In this document: positions 12,330 through 23,843 of the stretch, in pieces
Numbering within the stretch: position 1 is the stretch's first letter
Layout: the number at the start of each line of letters is the position of its first letter
DNA from: Branchiostoma floridae
Lineage: Eukaryota; Chordata; Leptocardii; Amphioxiformes; Branchiostomatidae
Assembly: GCF_000003815.2 (NCBI RefSeq)
Contig: NC_049980.1
Coordinates: 11,104,299 to 11,168,298, forward strand
DNA: 64,000 nucleotides
Direction: 5' to 3'
Notes under the pieces: generated by a model
What the model was told of the DNA's origin: nothing
The model's database searches: none
Seen by the model: only the letters and a program-made list of their open reading frames with translations
Translations under genes and position numbers: made by a program

Positions 12330-15300
12330 CTTTGGTAATGGAATACGCAGCGTCAAGGAAACTATCTTTTTACTTTTTGTCACGGTGAAATTAAAGAGTA
12401 GATATACCCAGTTGCCATTTTTTGGCGAAGACTTATTTATAGTAGTGTTAGGCTTGGTTAGATGCCCAATTTTTGGAGGTTGTTTCCAAAAGCACCTGAA
12501 AACCAAACCTGCAAAAGTTAAAGTACTGGAACTGAGACAATCTCAAATTGTGATGGACAACATATTTTGCACTTTACAGCGTATGTCGTCAGACGAAAGT
12601 TAATCCATTGATAGTTACTTTAAGTAAATACATTTGTATTATCATTTATGAAAATGTTCAATCACACCACCAAATGGTCTTCAATTATAACACTTACAGC
12701 TAGGTATTTATCCCATATGCCGTCTCCTGCAGCTAAAGCATTCCCAGGATCGTCTGAAGTAGCTGCTACTGATGCGAGTGTGGACGGGGGCTCTTCAGTC
12801 GTAGTTGGGATGCAAGGTGTATCTGTAACAATATTTTCATTTCATTTTAGATTTATGATGATGGCGATGATGATGATGATGTTGATTGTGCCCTTTGTGC
12901 ATATTAGACTGTTGGAAGGCAGACTGTTACTGAGGAAGACTATTTCTGTTGGTGAGAGCAGACGGACATCAACCCGAATATAATGATGACGGATGTGATC
13001 AACAGTAATGGACTTAAAAACGCGCTTGGGCACGCTTGGGGGAAGACGTTACTCTTCTAACGTTACAAGGAGAAGACTGTAACTGAAAAGTGAGGGAAAC
13101 AGTCTAGGAAACCTTTCTCTTTCTCTTTAATGCATTGTAAGGGGATGGTTGAATATTTTCGAAACCAACTCTGTCAACTCATCTGCCTTCTCCACATGTT
13201 TGGTTTATTTCTCAAACACAAAGCGCGCGTAAGTAATATATCAACTTCATTATGTCTTTCGGTTTGACGTATGAATTCTTTGTGCCTGATAAAAACTTCC
13301 TATACTCACTGTCAAAGTTGACTGGCCTCATCATCATTGTAGATCTCTTGAGTGAATAACCAGACCCCTTCCAGGTGTGCCAGACAACCCCTTGAGACGG
13401 GTCACAGTAAGGGTTACAGTCCGTCAGGTACTTCCCGTTTAGGAACGCGTAGCCGCAACCTGAGGAGAATGAAGTACACATTTATGTTACTCCATGTCAT
13501 CATCTATGTCAACACCATCTATAGCAATCACCTTTAATGCGAAAGAAGGAGGAGGAGTAGCCTCTGTTGCAGTCTCCAAATGGGGCGAAAATTCTTTCCA
13601 CCGTAAACTCCCTTCCTCGGCAAACTCCTGTTCCCGGCATAAGAGAACCTAGCTGAGCAACGTTAAAAATCGTGAACCAAATAAGTCAATAAAAAAACAG
13701 CCCCGTTCGAAGATTGCAACGTAGGCTAGAGGAGGAAGAGCAACAAGAGTGGCAGGGGAAAAAGAGGAGGATGAAGATGACATCCTCTACAAGATATGTC
13801 TTACCTGGTGGATACCACCATCCGCCTTCACTGTACGTTGACGCACAGTTGAAGTCTTCATTGTCGTCATTCTTCACGTCGAAGGTTGAGAATTGTTGGC
13901 CGTTGGCGTTGTACCGTCCGTCTGGTGCCAAACTGTCTCCTGCGTCACCCGCAAAATCTCCTATCTGAAGATGTTGATTGGCAAAAATGTAAAAGAAAAT
14001 TGAAATGGCTTTCTTGTTTTCGTCATTAATCATCTTTCTATCCACTTAATTCAATGCTGCTTAGTAAATCACGTCTTCGGTATCAGTTACCTCCGCAAAA
14101 CAGAGACAGAAGTATTGTTTCCGGCCTGTGCGTTTGTCTGTCTGTCTGTCTTGGAGCGTGTCTGCAGATGTTTCTGCAGTTATGTAAATAGTATAGAGTG
14201 GCAGATCTAGAGTACAAGGTAGTAATGGTGTCAAAAGATGTCAGCAAAATTGGAAGTCTTATTTCGCTTGTTATTTTGGTAGACCATTTACAAATTCTAT
14301 TAGAATTTTAGGTTTCTGGGGAAGGGGAGGCATTGATCGTGTTTTGGCAACTGAGTGAAATAGACAAGAACATCCGTATTGTACCTCCAACGCATAGAAC
14401 GAAGTAATGTCTCCAACGTTGAACGTCCGGTAGGTCGCCTCAGCCACGTTTCCGTCCCAATCCTCGAGCTCAATGATCAACTCGTAGTCCGACGTTGACG
14501 TCAGGCGATGTGCTTTCTCCAAACCCATCCACACCTCTCCGCTTGGGTCACCAAATCCTGCCTGGTAGTCACTCCAAGGCCTCCCAAAGTCCACCGACCC
14601 GTCCTGTCGTCGTTGTAAGATGGTGGAACCACAGTTCAAAGTTGTCATGCGACAGTAGACTTCGAACGGAGGATATCCCACGGAATAGACGCCATCTTGT
14701 CGTTCCCCGGACGCGAACAGGTCGGCGCAATCCATAGGCCCACTCGGTGGGAGGCAGTCGTCGGCTGGAAGTGGATTGGTCGTTGAGGGGAACGAAAGAG
14801 TAAGTCATAAGAGAAGTGATATCTGATGTGTTTTCCAGTAGCAATGTTCATCCGTAATTGCTGTGATATTTACACATATAAGGTATACATTCCCCTGCGC
14901 TCGGCCGCGGCCTATACAATATATAAAAGCACCTTGGGAAAGCTCTGCTAAACCGGGCTGAGATTATTTCCACTTGAGGTGGCCGCTGACCATCAACGAT
15001 CCTCTATGGGTAACGTTATCTCCTATGTTTTTCTTTACATAAAGTTGAATTTGTGATTGACATACAGTTGGTTAGAGGCCACACCCACAAAAGTGGAAAC
15101 CTCAGCCCGATAGAGCCTCCGGAGCTCCCAAGATACATTGTATAGGCCCCGCGAGAGGCTCTGTGAGAGAGAATGAAGTATGAAGTATGCAGTGCCAACC
15201 TTGGGGTCTGATGACCATGAGAGTCCTCCGCAGAGAATAGCCCGCGCCCCTCCACGTCTGCCACACCACGCCCTGCGACGGGTCACAGTGGGGATTGCAG

Positions 15301-18300
15301 TCACGCAGGTACTTCCCGTTCAGGTAGGCATATCCACATCCTGCAGTAACAAACGTCATCAAGTTCAGAGCTCCATAATTACAATCAGTGATCACAAAAT
15401 CGCCGTATCTAATGGTGAGTGGTAGATCTGTATATCATTTTTCACACTATGGTTACGACGTAATAAAACCCGAAGGTCACTTCAAGGTTACGGGTTACAT
15501 GAAATTGGTCCGGGACAGCATCTCTTCGTTTTTCTAAGTACAAAAAATCATGATTGAGACAAGATAGGCTCACTGAGAGTGCTAACTGATCAGTAGGAAA
15601 AGCCATGGTTAACCAGGTATCTCACTGAAGCTGTGGCACGTTGGCGGCGTTGCGCCGTCCTAGCAAGGACCTGGTTTATGTACAACTATGAATAAGAACT
15701 GAACTGAACTGATGAATAAGAAGACAACAAAACACACAAAGCTAAAAAAGATTCATTTTCGTCGATGAAATTCGCTGAGGGCTCTGTGAAATTCACTCGA
15801 ACGCCACCAACATGCCGCAGCTTCAGTGAGACAAACGCTTTTCAAAGACTGCTCAGGAAAGTCCCTACTCCATTTTGAAGTTTTTTTTTTTCATTTACCT
15901 CATCACAAGAAAAATAACCTTAACATCTTGAAGAATCCTTGGATAAGACAATAAAAAGAAATCTCACCTGGGGGATACCACCATCCGCCCCCGCTGTACG
16001 CCTCCGCACAGTTGAAGACGCCGTTGTCGTCGTTTTTGCGGTCTGTAGTAGTGAACATCTTTCCACTGGAGTCATAGCGTCCCACCGGGCCCATGCTATC
16101 TCCAGCGTTACCGGCGTATGCGTCAATCTGTGGGCAAAAAGACAAGAACATTGCTTAAGAGTTGATATAATGCGAGAAAGTTTGAGGAAAACATCTAAAC
16201 CTAAATATTAGCTATATGTTCAGGCCCCTTTCCACTACACGATCGCTGAGCGACCAAATTTGGATTTTGGTTAACCTGATGCAAGATTTAAAAGTATGAC
16301 AAAACACTCAAAACATAAAAGAAACCGTTCTTTATGTAAGAAATTCGTTGAGCGATCTGTCATCAAAGTGGTCGCAGCCTCCAGAGGAAAGAGGTGTTAG
16401 AAACTGGACATTTCATGTAGGACAAAGATGTCGAAATTTTAAGCTGACACTGAAATCAAAATCATAGCAAAAGCGACCGGAATGCTCAGAGAATGTGTAT
16501 GAAAATGTACCGTCAACTCGTAGTTGGTGTCCTCTGTTCCAACAGAGAACACGGAGTAGCTGGCGTGAGCCGTCACACCGTCCCAGTCTTCCAGAAGGAT
16601 GTGGAGCATGTGATTCCTTCTGGAGGAGATGACACTGATGTTCTTCAGCCCCAGCCACATCTCTCCATCTAAGTCCCCGAAGCCGTTCTCGTAGTCACTC
16701 CACTCCCTCTCGAAGTCCAAAGAGCCGGATGTGCGGCGTTGAATGACGGTCCCACCGCATCCAAACGGGTCCATATCGCACCAGACGTTAAACGGCGGGT
16801 CGTCCACCGTGTAGATGCCGTCATCTCGGGACCCCTTCGCGAACCAGTCTGCGCAGTCCCTGGGGGGTGGTGGATCCGGGGGACAAGCTATCGGGAAAAG
16901 TTTTCAACAGCACCATTCAATTATACAAGTACATGATGTGTACAATGTTTTTTAAATTCAAAAGTAGTCCCCTAAACGTAAATAGGCTGGTCAAACCTCA
17001 GTGAACAATCCGCTCGGGGGAAGTGGTAATTTTTAAAACAATGAAACCTGGAACAATATAATATGGGGATGGAACAAGACAACAAAGGCTTGCCCTACCT
17101 ATCTTATTACAACACATCATGCAACTTATAATTGTGTCATCTCAACGTTCATGGTGTTCATAGAGACATAAATGGCTATTCGGGACCGAGACATGTAAAA
17201 ATAAACAGTATGTGATTAGTTCGTCTTTAGTCTTGATCATCTAATTTGTCTCGTATCTCAGTCAAAGTAGCCAGACTTACGTTTCAATTGACCTCCATGG
17301 AAGCCGTAAGTCTCTTGGTCAGAGGAGCCGCTGACGACAATATCTGCAGAACGTGATAATGGACCTCAATGATACACAAACCACAGGAAAGGCGGCAATG
17401 ATCGGTAAAAAAAAAGCATCTAATTATTACTCTTGTTTATCTTAATTCTGACAAGTAAATTGTGACATTATTCATTATCCATTTGAGTATGATAAAGGTA
17501 TAGAATAAAAATCAGCCGATATCGATTAACTAGCCTACATCAATAAATCAATTAATGAACAGACAGCCTTAAAGGCAATCTTATATGTATCCTTAATTTA
17601 CGCCAAAAATAGTTACTCAAGCAACTGGATATGGATTTGAAACGGTCAGACGTTTCGGATAGAATATCCAGTTGCTTGAGTAACTATTTTTGGCGTATCT
17701 TATTACCTGGATGTCTAACCTACATCGACGTATCCTTAATTTACAATATAGGAAATTATAAAAACTTTTACAGCGAGCCTAAACAGTTTAAAATAAACAG
17801 TGAGCTTACAGTGAGCCTTTTAAAAATGAGTTAGTGTGCTATTGCTTCAAACAAAGGTCTTGTCTAAAGAAATACGCAGCGACAAGTACACAGTGCACGA
17901 GGATGATATTGGATGTTCTGTGACAGAGTTTTGTTTCGTAACACAATGGATAGAAATGCACAGTAGTGAGACGCTGACCATACACAGCTGTTGGATCAGT
18001 GTGAATGAGTGTATGGCTGTCTTCAGTAATGTCAGTACAGCCGGTTGAGTAGCCGCTCTGCAGAATCGGCGTCCAAACGATGGAAGGGTCCAAAGGGGAA
18101 TCATCCAACTCAAACCCAGATGTTACCTGAGAAATATATGGTATTAGAAGTTAAATTGTTTTATCTTTGTGTTGCTTTTTTCTCTGCAAAGACTGGAATT
18201 GGACAGTCGTTAATCTGGCGTAGTCAATATTTGGTGTTGGAATTTACAGTCACGTTTCAGAATTATCTCCACCAAAACATTTAATCGTAAAATTTCCATC

Positions 18301-21300
18301 TTTTTTGTTTACTTTCATGCTTTTTGTTGTTGTTTCAGTTATGATTAATTAACATTGGATCCTTGATTGTATGACCCACAACAATGCCTGATTCTATTGA
18401 CAATAAATGTAGTTGTAAAAAAATCAAAAACATGAGCTATGAAAAATCAAAAACATGGGAAATGGTTTATGGGCTTTTGGATCCCAATCTGCATGTATGG
18501 CATGATTTCACGATGCATATTACTAAGTACAATTTAACTATTGATGAGTCAGATTCTAAGGATTGACGTTGCACAAATTCACAGAAATAAAGATCTTAGC
18601 TAAGTTTTGCAGTCTATAGTATGAAAATCTGCTCACCTGTGACACGATGCAGAGCTTGCGGACATGTGTGCCGGGTCCCTGCAGGTCTACTGTTGTGAAG
18701 GTGTACGTGTTGTGGTAATTCTCCACAGCGGGAACAGTGGTCATGTACGGATCAGAATCACTCGCACTGAGATAAACATAGCAGGATTGTAGTTTGACTA
18801 TTACATTCTGATTGGGGAAACTCCTAGTATGTTTATGAGTGAACATGTGCCAATAATTGCAAAGAAAGAGGAATAAAAAATGCATTGAATAACGTCGGTG
18901 AAGGATAGACATCCAGGTAATAAGATACGCCGAACAGCAATCACGTAAGCAACTGGATATGGTTTTGGAAACGGTCTGACATTTCAGGTAGAATTTACTA
19001 CCTTTCGTCATTGTCTCCAGTTGCTTCAGTAATTGCTATTTGACACTAAAAATGCACATTTAAAGAAAGAAAAGAACTTTCGTCCCAACACTATCACACA
19101 TTGTTGCATCGCCATACCCTTAGTGTCATTGTCTTCCATAATTTACTACCATATTCCATTGACTATCAAATAATTGTAAAGGTACATGTTCAAATGTTTT
19201 ACTTGAGAACGCATTCGATACAAGTTATGAATGACTAACGGTCATCACCTTATCTGTACCACCATGACCGGAGCGTTGGATTTTATCTTCCTGAACTCGT
19301 TCGCGGGGACGTCGACGTCGAAATACTCCCCTGGTTGTAGAGTCGTCGTTTCACCTCGGACGGTAACCTAGAAAAGTAGACACATCTACATTCCATGAAA
19401 GTTCGAGGTCATCTAGCAAAATGTACCCACCATATTGCCCTTGCTCGGACACATCGACTGAACTGTCGTAGAATCGCGCAATTGCCGACAAAACATCGGG
19501 TGCATTACTGCAGAAAATGTCATTTAGAGCTCGCAGGCTCTTCGGTCGGTTGATTTTCTTTCTGTGTGACAATAATAGTGAGTACGCTTCAAATGAATGT
19601 TACAACTCCCTTCACGGAGCTGTTATTACCTAGCTATAGCAACCTTGGCAGTAGACGTTACCAAGTGTTCTTAAAGCTACTCCAAGGTACAGGTAAAACA
19701 CATAATCACTTATTTGTGTTCTACGCGACTTAGTATGGCAATACATACCTCGGTGTCGTCATTGGCAGCAATGACCCGGAAAAGGCCGGCAGAGCCCCGA
19801 CCTTGAACCAGGTCCGGTACGGCCAGGTACTCCGTCCCCCATCCGTCCAGAGGCAGGACCTGGTCACTTCTCAGGCTACCACTGACCACTGCCACCGGCG
19901 CGCTCGAGGAGATGTGGGATCCTAAGGAGAATGTATATCATCAATCAATACATGTAGCTAACTTCCCAGTGTACGCGCGAAGACCATATCTATGTAGCAG
20001 AGAATCCTTTGACTGGGGTGGGAATGTTGACAAAACTACTATCTTTATAATGAGAATTATTTTTGCAGATAACCAAAGCAAGAACAAAACCATCTGAACT
20101 GAAAGAGATTTGACTTTTGAATCGCTAAGTAAGGGTCCGGTCAAATATGTCATGCGATCTTTTATCGATAGCAAACTGAGGAAATTTGGGGGATAGTCCT
20201 AAAAATGCGGCTGTCTTGTTACGGAAATGCTGCCTGCGTGAAAGTACTGGCATTTTTATACTACTGATGTGGCAGGGTATTTGCTTGTCCACATGCGACC
20301 TGAAAACAGAATATCTAACGAGACACACCGGTTAAGTCCCCCGCTGACTGGACCTGTAGCCCCTCATATTCCCCCAGTTCGACGTCAAAAGCTGTCCCGG
20401 CGGGGTAGGCCGCTCCGTCAAACGTGACGTCATGAGTGGGTGTGATCGTGACCGTGGTGTCGGGGTAGGCGCTGATCACTCCAAATTCTGTCATTCGTGT
20501 GAGGAACAGTATTTAGCAAAAGGAAACCCGACTGAAAGGGAACTGTAGTTAGTTCTTGATGTACACAGCGATTGAGTCAGACAAAGAAGACGGAAACTCC
20601 CAATTGTTCATTTGGTGAACAATTAATCCCTTTATAATGTGCTTTACCAATTAACTCCCGTGAAATATCGTACTAATGCAATTAGTACTGTTTACACACT
20701 TTATTTACTACAAATAAGCCTCAATATTTGCCCTTCTTGATTCGGCTACGATTTGGCGTGAAGAGCAATGGAACGCTTGCCGGGGCATCAAAAAGAAGTA
20801 CTCTAATATAGTTTTCACTGTAACGTTACTTGGACATTTGGTTCATCTAACAAAAACAAATCGGTCTCACAGTAATTCGGGTCATTCTGACTAGAACATT
20901 GGCATAGCTAACACCCTGACTGTCAACTTTTATCATACATGCTCATCTTTTTTGTAGGATATAGTGCAGTTGGTTCTATCAAAGATACCAACGTTACAGG
21001 TGCATGTAGAAGTGATCGATTTAAATCATGCTCTTTCAAGCATTACCTGAGAGTTGCCCAGAGGCGCTGTACCCGGGAATGAAATATTCGCTCCCAAGAA
21101 ATGAAATCGGCAAAACCCTATAGGCTCCTGTGATGAGCCCTTCACCGGAAACAGCCAAAAGGTTGATGTCCTGGTCGGAAGTGACGTACACAGCTTTGTT
21201 GTCTGATTGGCTGCCGCTCATCTCCACCGAGCTCCGGGGCAACGTGACTGTCACCTTCTGTGTTGGTAAAGTTATATGCCCTTTCCTGTTACATTTTGTA

Positions 21301-22819
21301 TCGGACTTTGGAGCATTACGAAATGACATCGATATCGCTGTTTATAGGATTGTGCCGTTATTTCTGTCATGGAAATATTGTCATGTTATTCAACGAATTA
21401 CGAGGCGTCACTTTTACATAGACAAAAACGTTGTGTAAAGTTTAGGATGTTTTCTTTTCTCTTGAATAACATTTTCACACTGTGCGCCATGTTCAAATGA
21501 TAAAATCAAAGGTTTCACAAATCCAGTTTTTGTCATTCAGTGATCGCCGTCTATTAGGAAGGGGTTCTGACTTGTATGTGTATTCAAGTATATCATATCA
21601 TATCATATCATATCATATATCATTAATAGGCTATGCTTATTGCTGCGGTACAATGTGAACCTGGTTAGAATTGCCCTCATAGAGGCGACAGACGGTCACC
21701 GAAACGTCGGTGATAATAAAGCTGTGGTTGTGTGAAAATAGTATCTTTACAGTTTACTCAGTAATGGGCCAACCTGATGAAACTATTCACGAACGTAACG
21801 GTTTTTACCTCGTCTGCTGACACGTCTACTGTTGTGGTGTATCCATCCGCCGGGGCCTCTATGGTCACCGAGGTGTCAGACGTACTCGTGATGTACAGCT
21901 GCGGCTGGTTATTAGCGTTTTCAAAGCTCTCCAGAAATGACAAGACGAACTCTTTGCCTTTCGTGTATAGGCATCCTTGAAGGAATAAACAGACAACCTA
22001 TAAGTTTTCTACACGATTTCGTACACGACAAAATGTGTAAGAAGAAAAGTAATTTCAGCTTTGAAAGAAAATGAGATGAATGTCGTTGTTGTGGCGTGTA
22101 GGTAAAAGAACATAGTACTGTTAATTCCACGCGAATAAATATACGGATAATCCGGCCTGCCGTCCATTTGTTGGCTTATTTTTCACCACAAATGCCTTTT
22201 GAGATGAATAAATATGCTTCATATCAATATTGCACGTAAAGCTATATTGGGGTAACGGGCTAGGTTGCATCAAATGTTCTCCGAAAACGGATTCAAGGAT
22301 GGCAAATTTCCGTTATTAAAAAGTTATCGACCGATCTGAAATCCCATGTCCCAATCCTACTTCTGTCTAGTTTGTTTTGATTATAGCGTGGTCACATTCG
22401 TCGTAGGCCGTCGTGCGATTTTGATATCAAGGCAAGTTGTGACAGAAACAATATAAGATTAAGACCGCCATTGCTGTATAACGTCATGTAAAATGACGGC
22501 TGAAACTTGAAGTGGACCTTTACAACTGTTTCAAGAATGCATACAGTATGCTATCGTACAACGATCGTGCGACGAGTGTGACCGGGTTCTAAGTACTTAA
22601 CGTTACGGAGATGCTGGCTGCTTAAACTGTATATATCTCTCTCTCTCCCCCATACAACCTACTAATCCCCTCCCTATACGTCCCCTGTACACAATTGTAG
22701 CGTGTTCACGATGAATGGTATTCACACCTACCTTCGCATGTAGGGAATCCATAGCCGAGGAAGCTCCCCAAAACTGCCAGCATGATCCATTGCCTCGGCA
22801 GAAAGCCTACTTTAGTCAT
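7309..22819 (-). CDS. Chimeric IgGFc-binding / double fibrinogen domain / Cys-loop ion channel gene (25 exons, 1517 aa model)
   Basis: Exons in transcript order: 22732-22819, 21809-21975, 21047-21257, 20329-20487, 19749-19921, 19249-19367, 18637-18766, 17979-18126, 17281-17343, 16511-16887, 15968-16127, 15200-15340, 14385-14764, 13805-13964, 13310-13459, 12698-12822, 12206-12329, 11716-11795, 11186-11406, 10702-10787, 10225-10371, 9592-9774, 8762-8985, 8327-8446, 7309-7926. All introns are GT-AG, phases match at each junction, and the sum is 4554 nt with one terminal stop. Order of parts: signal peptide (1-25), IgGFc-binding domain (about 30-419), FReD1 (420-645), FReD2 (646-875), Thr/Pro linker (876-917), channel (918-1517) with four membrane segments. 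The predicted protein is a plasma-membrane ligand-gated channel subunit with a very large extracellular adhesive module. Donors gtcagc (exon 8), gttggc (exon 12) and gtgtgt (exon 4) are weak. The alternative is two adjacent genes, with the lectin part ending by read-through after exon 15 (stop at 13212-13214). Confidence 0.7.
9592..9774 (-). CDS. Cysteine-rich insert exon of the chimeric channel (exon 22)
   Basis: A 183-nt exon, phase 1 at both ends, so it could be skipped without changing frame. It encodes DCSYFRQSC, EYNAETC, SSKDC, VGEC and EKADC, giving six cysteines in about 40 residues. A helical, charged segment PEEARRVSEEARRVARSANN follows. It sits exactly where loop C of a Cys-loop receptor would be. 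The paralogue has a homologous exon (25907-26053) with eight cysteines. Confidence 0.85.
12698..12822 (-). CDS. Linker exon joining fibrinogen domains to the channel (exon 16)
   Basis: A 125-nt exon with acceptor ttacag and donor gtaagt, phase 1 in and 0 out. It encodes TPCIPTTTEEPPSTLASVAA, a Thr/Pro/Ser-rich stalk likely to be O-glycosylated, and ends DGIWDKYLA. The end lines up with the end of exon 1 of the neighbouring channel paralogue (QDWASFKA), and the following introns fall at the same place and phase. So this exon replaces a signal-peptide exon with an in-frame splice acceptor. It contains no start codon, which argues that the channel part depends on upstream exons. Confidence 0.75.
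13310..14764 (-). CDS. Second fibrinogen-related domain (FReD2), exons 13-15 of the chimeric gene
   Basis: Exons 14385-14764, 13805-13964 and 13310-13459 repeat the three-exon layout of FReD1. The middle exon is exactly 160 nt in both, so the domain was duplicated as an exon set. Motifs: DCADLFASGERQDGVYSV, FEVYCRM, STILQRRQDGSVDFGRPW, WSDYQAGFGD, EVWMGL, KNDDNEDFNCAS, GGWWYPPG, GCGYAFLNGKY, HTWKGSGYSL, MMMRP. The last exon ends at a good donor (gtgagt, 13304-13309) in phase 1, which joins in frame to the linker exon at 12822. If that donor is skipped, translation runs 33 codons further to a stop at 13212-13214, giving a possible secreted lectin isoform. Confidence 0.92.
15200..16887 (-). CDS. 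First fibrinogen-related domain (FReD1), exons 10-12 of the chimeric gene
   Basis: Three exons (16511-16887, 15968-16127, 15200-15340). The N-terminal part starts after a Pro-rich spacer with DCADWFAKGSRDDGIYTV, then FNVWCDM, GGTVIQRR, the SLDFEREWSDYENGFGDL signature and EMWLGL. These are hallmarks of fibrinogen C-terminal domains. The middle exon has DRKNDDN, FNCAEAYSGGGWWYPPG, and the last GCGYAYLNGKY, WQTWRGAGYSL and MVIRPQ. Length and cysteines fit the family. The calcium loop, usually D-x-D-N-D-like, reads DRKNDD, with Lys at the third position. FReDs typically bind carbohydrate or acetylated groups, or act in adhesion. The ligand here is unknown. Confidence 0.92.
15450..15860. repeat. 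Dispersed repeat with inverted core
   Basis: CACTGAAGCTGTGGCACGTTGG (about 15626, two parts) pairs with CCAACATGCCGCAGCTTCAGTG (about 15806). Outer sequence resembles 24925-25090 (GGTTACATGAA...CTCTTC) and 46135-46260 (GACAACAAAA..ACACAAA, GAAATTC). It lies in the intron between exons 11 and 12 of the chimeric gene and appears to be a multi-copy family within this window. Confidence 0.5.
17281..22819 (-). CDS. Signal peptide and IgGFc-binding (FCGBP-type N-terminal) domain, exons 1-9 of the chimeric gene
   Basis: The start ATG is at 22817-22819. The first residues MTKVGFLPRQWIMLAVLGSF form a basic start, a hydrophobic core and a small-residue end, a clear secretion signal. Exons 2-9 read like the IgGFc-binding domain of FCGBP-related proteins: GKEFVLSFLESF at the start, repeated YIT/VTI beta-strand motifs, GSEYF and GTEYL motifs, AANDDTEV, PGEYFDV, SNAPVMVV, then SGYSTG and HTLIHTDPT. 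The last motif normally precedes a YG...YGFPAG-like end, matched here after splicing by ETYGFHGG in exon 9. In known proteins this domain occurs in secreted mucus and adhesion proteins. Its exact ligand cannot be read from the sequence. Exon 8 uses a weak gtcagc donor, chosen because it restores phase and domain continuity. Confidence 0.8.
17587..17744. repeat. Foldback element with perfect 33-bp arms, flanked by direct repeats
   Basis: Arms at 17599-17631 and 17665-17697 are exact reverse complements, beginning TACGCCAAAAATAG. The loop holds a further GAAACG/CGTTTC pair. The direct repeat GTATCCTTAATTTAC occurs at 17587-17601 and 17730-17744, which may be a target-site duplication. A related copy lies at about 18890-19025. 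Located in the intron between exons 8 and 9 of the chimeric gene. Confidence 0.7.
18890..19025. repeat. Second, diverged copy of the 17.6-kb foldback family
   Basis: It contains AAGCAACTGGATATGG and a diverged complementary arm ending CTCCAGTTGCTTCAGTAA. The outer sequence GACATCCAGGTAATAAGATA is the reverse complement of the tail of the copy at 17.7 kb. It lies in the intron between exons 6 and 7 of the chimeric gene. Confidence 0.6.
21595..21622. repeat. (ATATC)n microsatellite
   Basis: Five to six tandem copies of a pentanucleotide (atcat) in the intron between exons 2 and 3 of the chimeric gene. Confidence 0.85.
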
Positions 22820-23843
22820 TGTTAATCCTACGCTCAGAGCTAAAACTGCATTACATTGAAAATATTCTTCGTATCCGGTGTGTCACACAGCAAATAAGGA
22901 CACATTGTGGATATTTGCTGGTACGGTAACAACGATCATGGGTGTGGCTGATACCGAAGAAACCAGGCGGAAAGGGCTCTTGTGTGAAAATTACTTCGCT
23001 TACGTTTATTATTAATCTCACTGTTGGTGGTCACATTGTTGTGAATATTGCACATTCTGTAATATTTGACGTAATGCACCAAGGTCTATAGGCGCAAGCC
23101 CATTACATTACTCATTAGTTTAAGAGACAAAGAACATCAACAAGGACAGGCACTGACGTACGTACATACATGTAGGCGAGCACTTAGCTAAATTATATGT
23201 TTCATACAATACACCATTATTTCCAGCATGCCTGATGCTTTTTCTTATTTCATTGTGTAGATGTCACATTGCGTGTAATCGCGAAGAAGAACCAGTCAAG
23301 TCAAAACATCACAAGGGCACGCGTGGTAAACTGTACTGTATAGTTTATTAATATTTTTCTGTATATCACCGAGTACATGTAATTTGTGGCTACGAAAAAA
23401 ATAAAACAGTGCGCCTCTTTGTGTGTATATTAGTTATCTCCTTAATGTAAAGATTCTTATCTCTATTTGTCATCACATGAAGATGGAAGTTATCATGTCA
23501 ATATGACATGTCAATGTCATTTGTCTATAACGTTACATGGCATTTTGTTAAATACACCCTACAACATTTTAAAATATTATTATATTCTCTTTCATTTAAT
23601 ATGATATATCTGTATGATGTGATATGTTACATATACTAAACACAACATAAGTAAATATGATAAAGTATGATACAGGAATCACATGTAAGCATCTCCCGAT
23701 CCCAAGTAGTTGGCTCATTTGGAAAGTACATGGATTGTTTTACAGCCTTAGAACATCAAACTATGTCAGTCTTGGAGTACACTTCCAGTCGCCTATTATC
23801 ATCCTTTAACCACTGCTCCAAGGAGCGTTATCATCAAAAGGCA
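22820..23843. other. Short intergenic region between the two tandem channel genes
   Basis: About 1 kb between the stop codon of the upstream paralogue and the start codon of the chimeric gene, both on the minus strand. It must hold the 5' UTR and promoter of the chimeric gene and the 3' UTR of the paralogue. AT-rich. One TAACGTTAC lies at 23528. No exon seen. Confidence 0.5.

Noticed and set aside
12842-13033. Minus-strand frame starting MPKRVFKS as a signal-peptide exon for a separate channel gene
   Set aside because: No secretion-signal profile, no donor leading in phase to 12698-12822, and its hydrophobic Ile run comes from a GAT microsatellite-like tract.
17839-17978. Extension of the IgGFc-binding exon 8 to the end of its open frame
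   Set aside because: Residues after AVYG lose family resemblance. A donor at 17973-17978 restores both phase and the ETYGFHGG end motif through the next exon.
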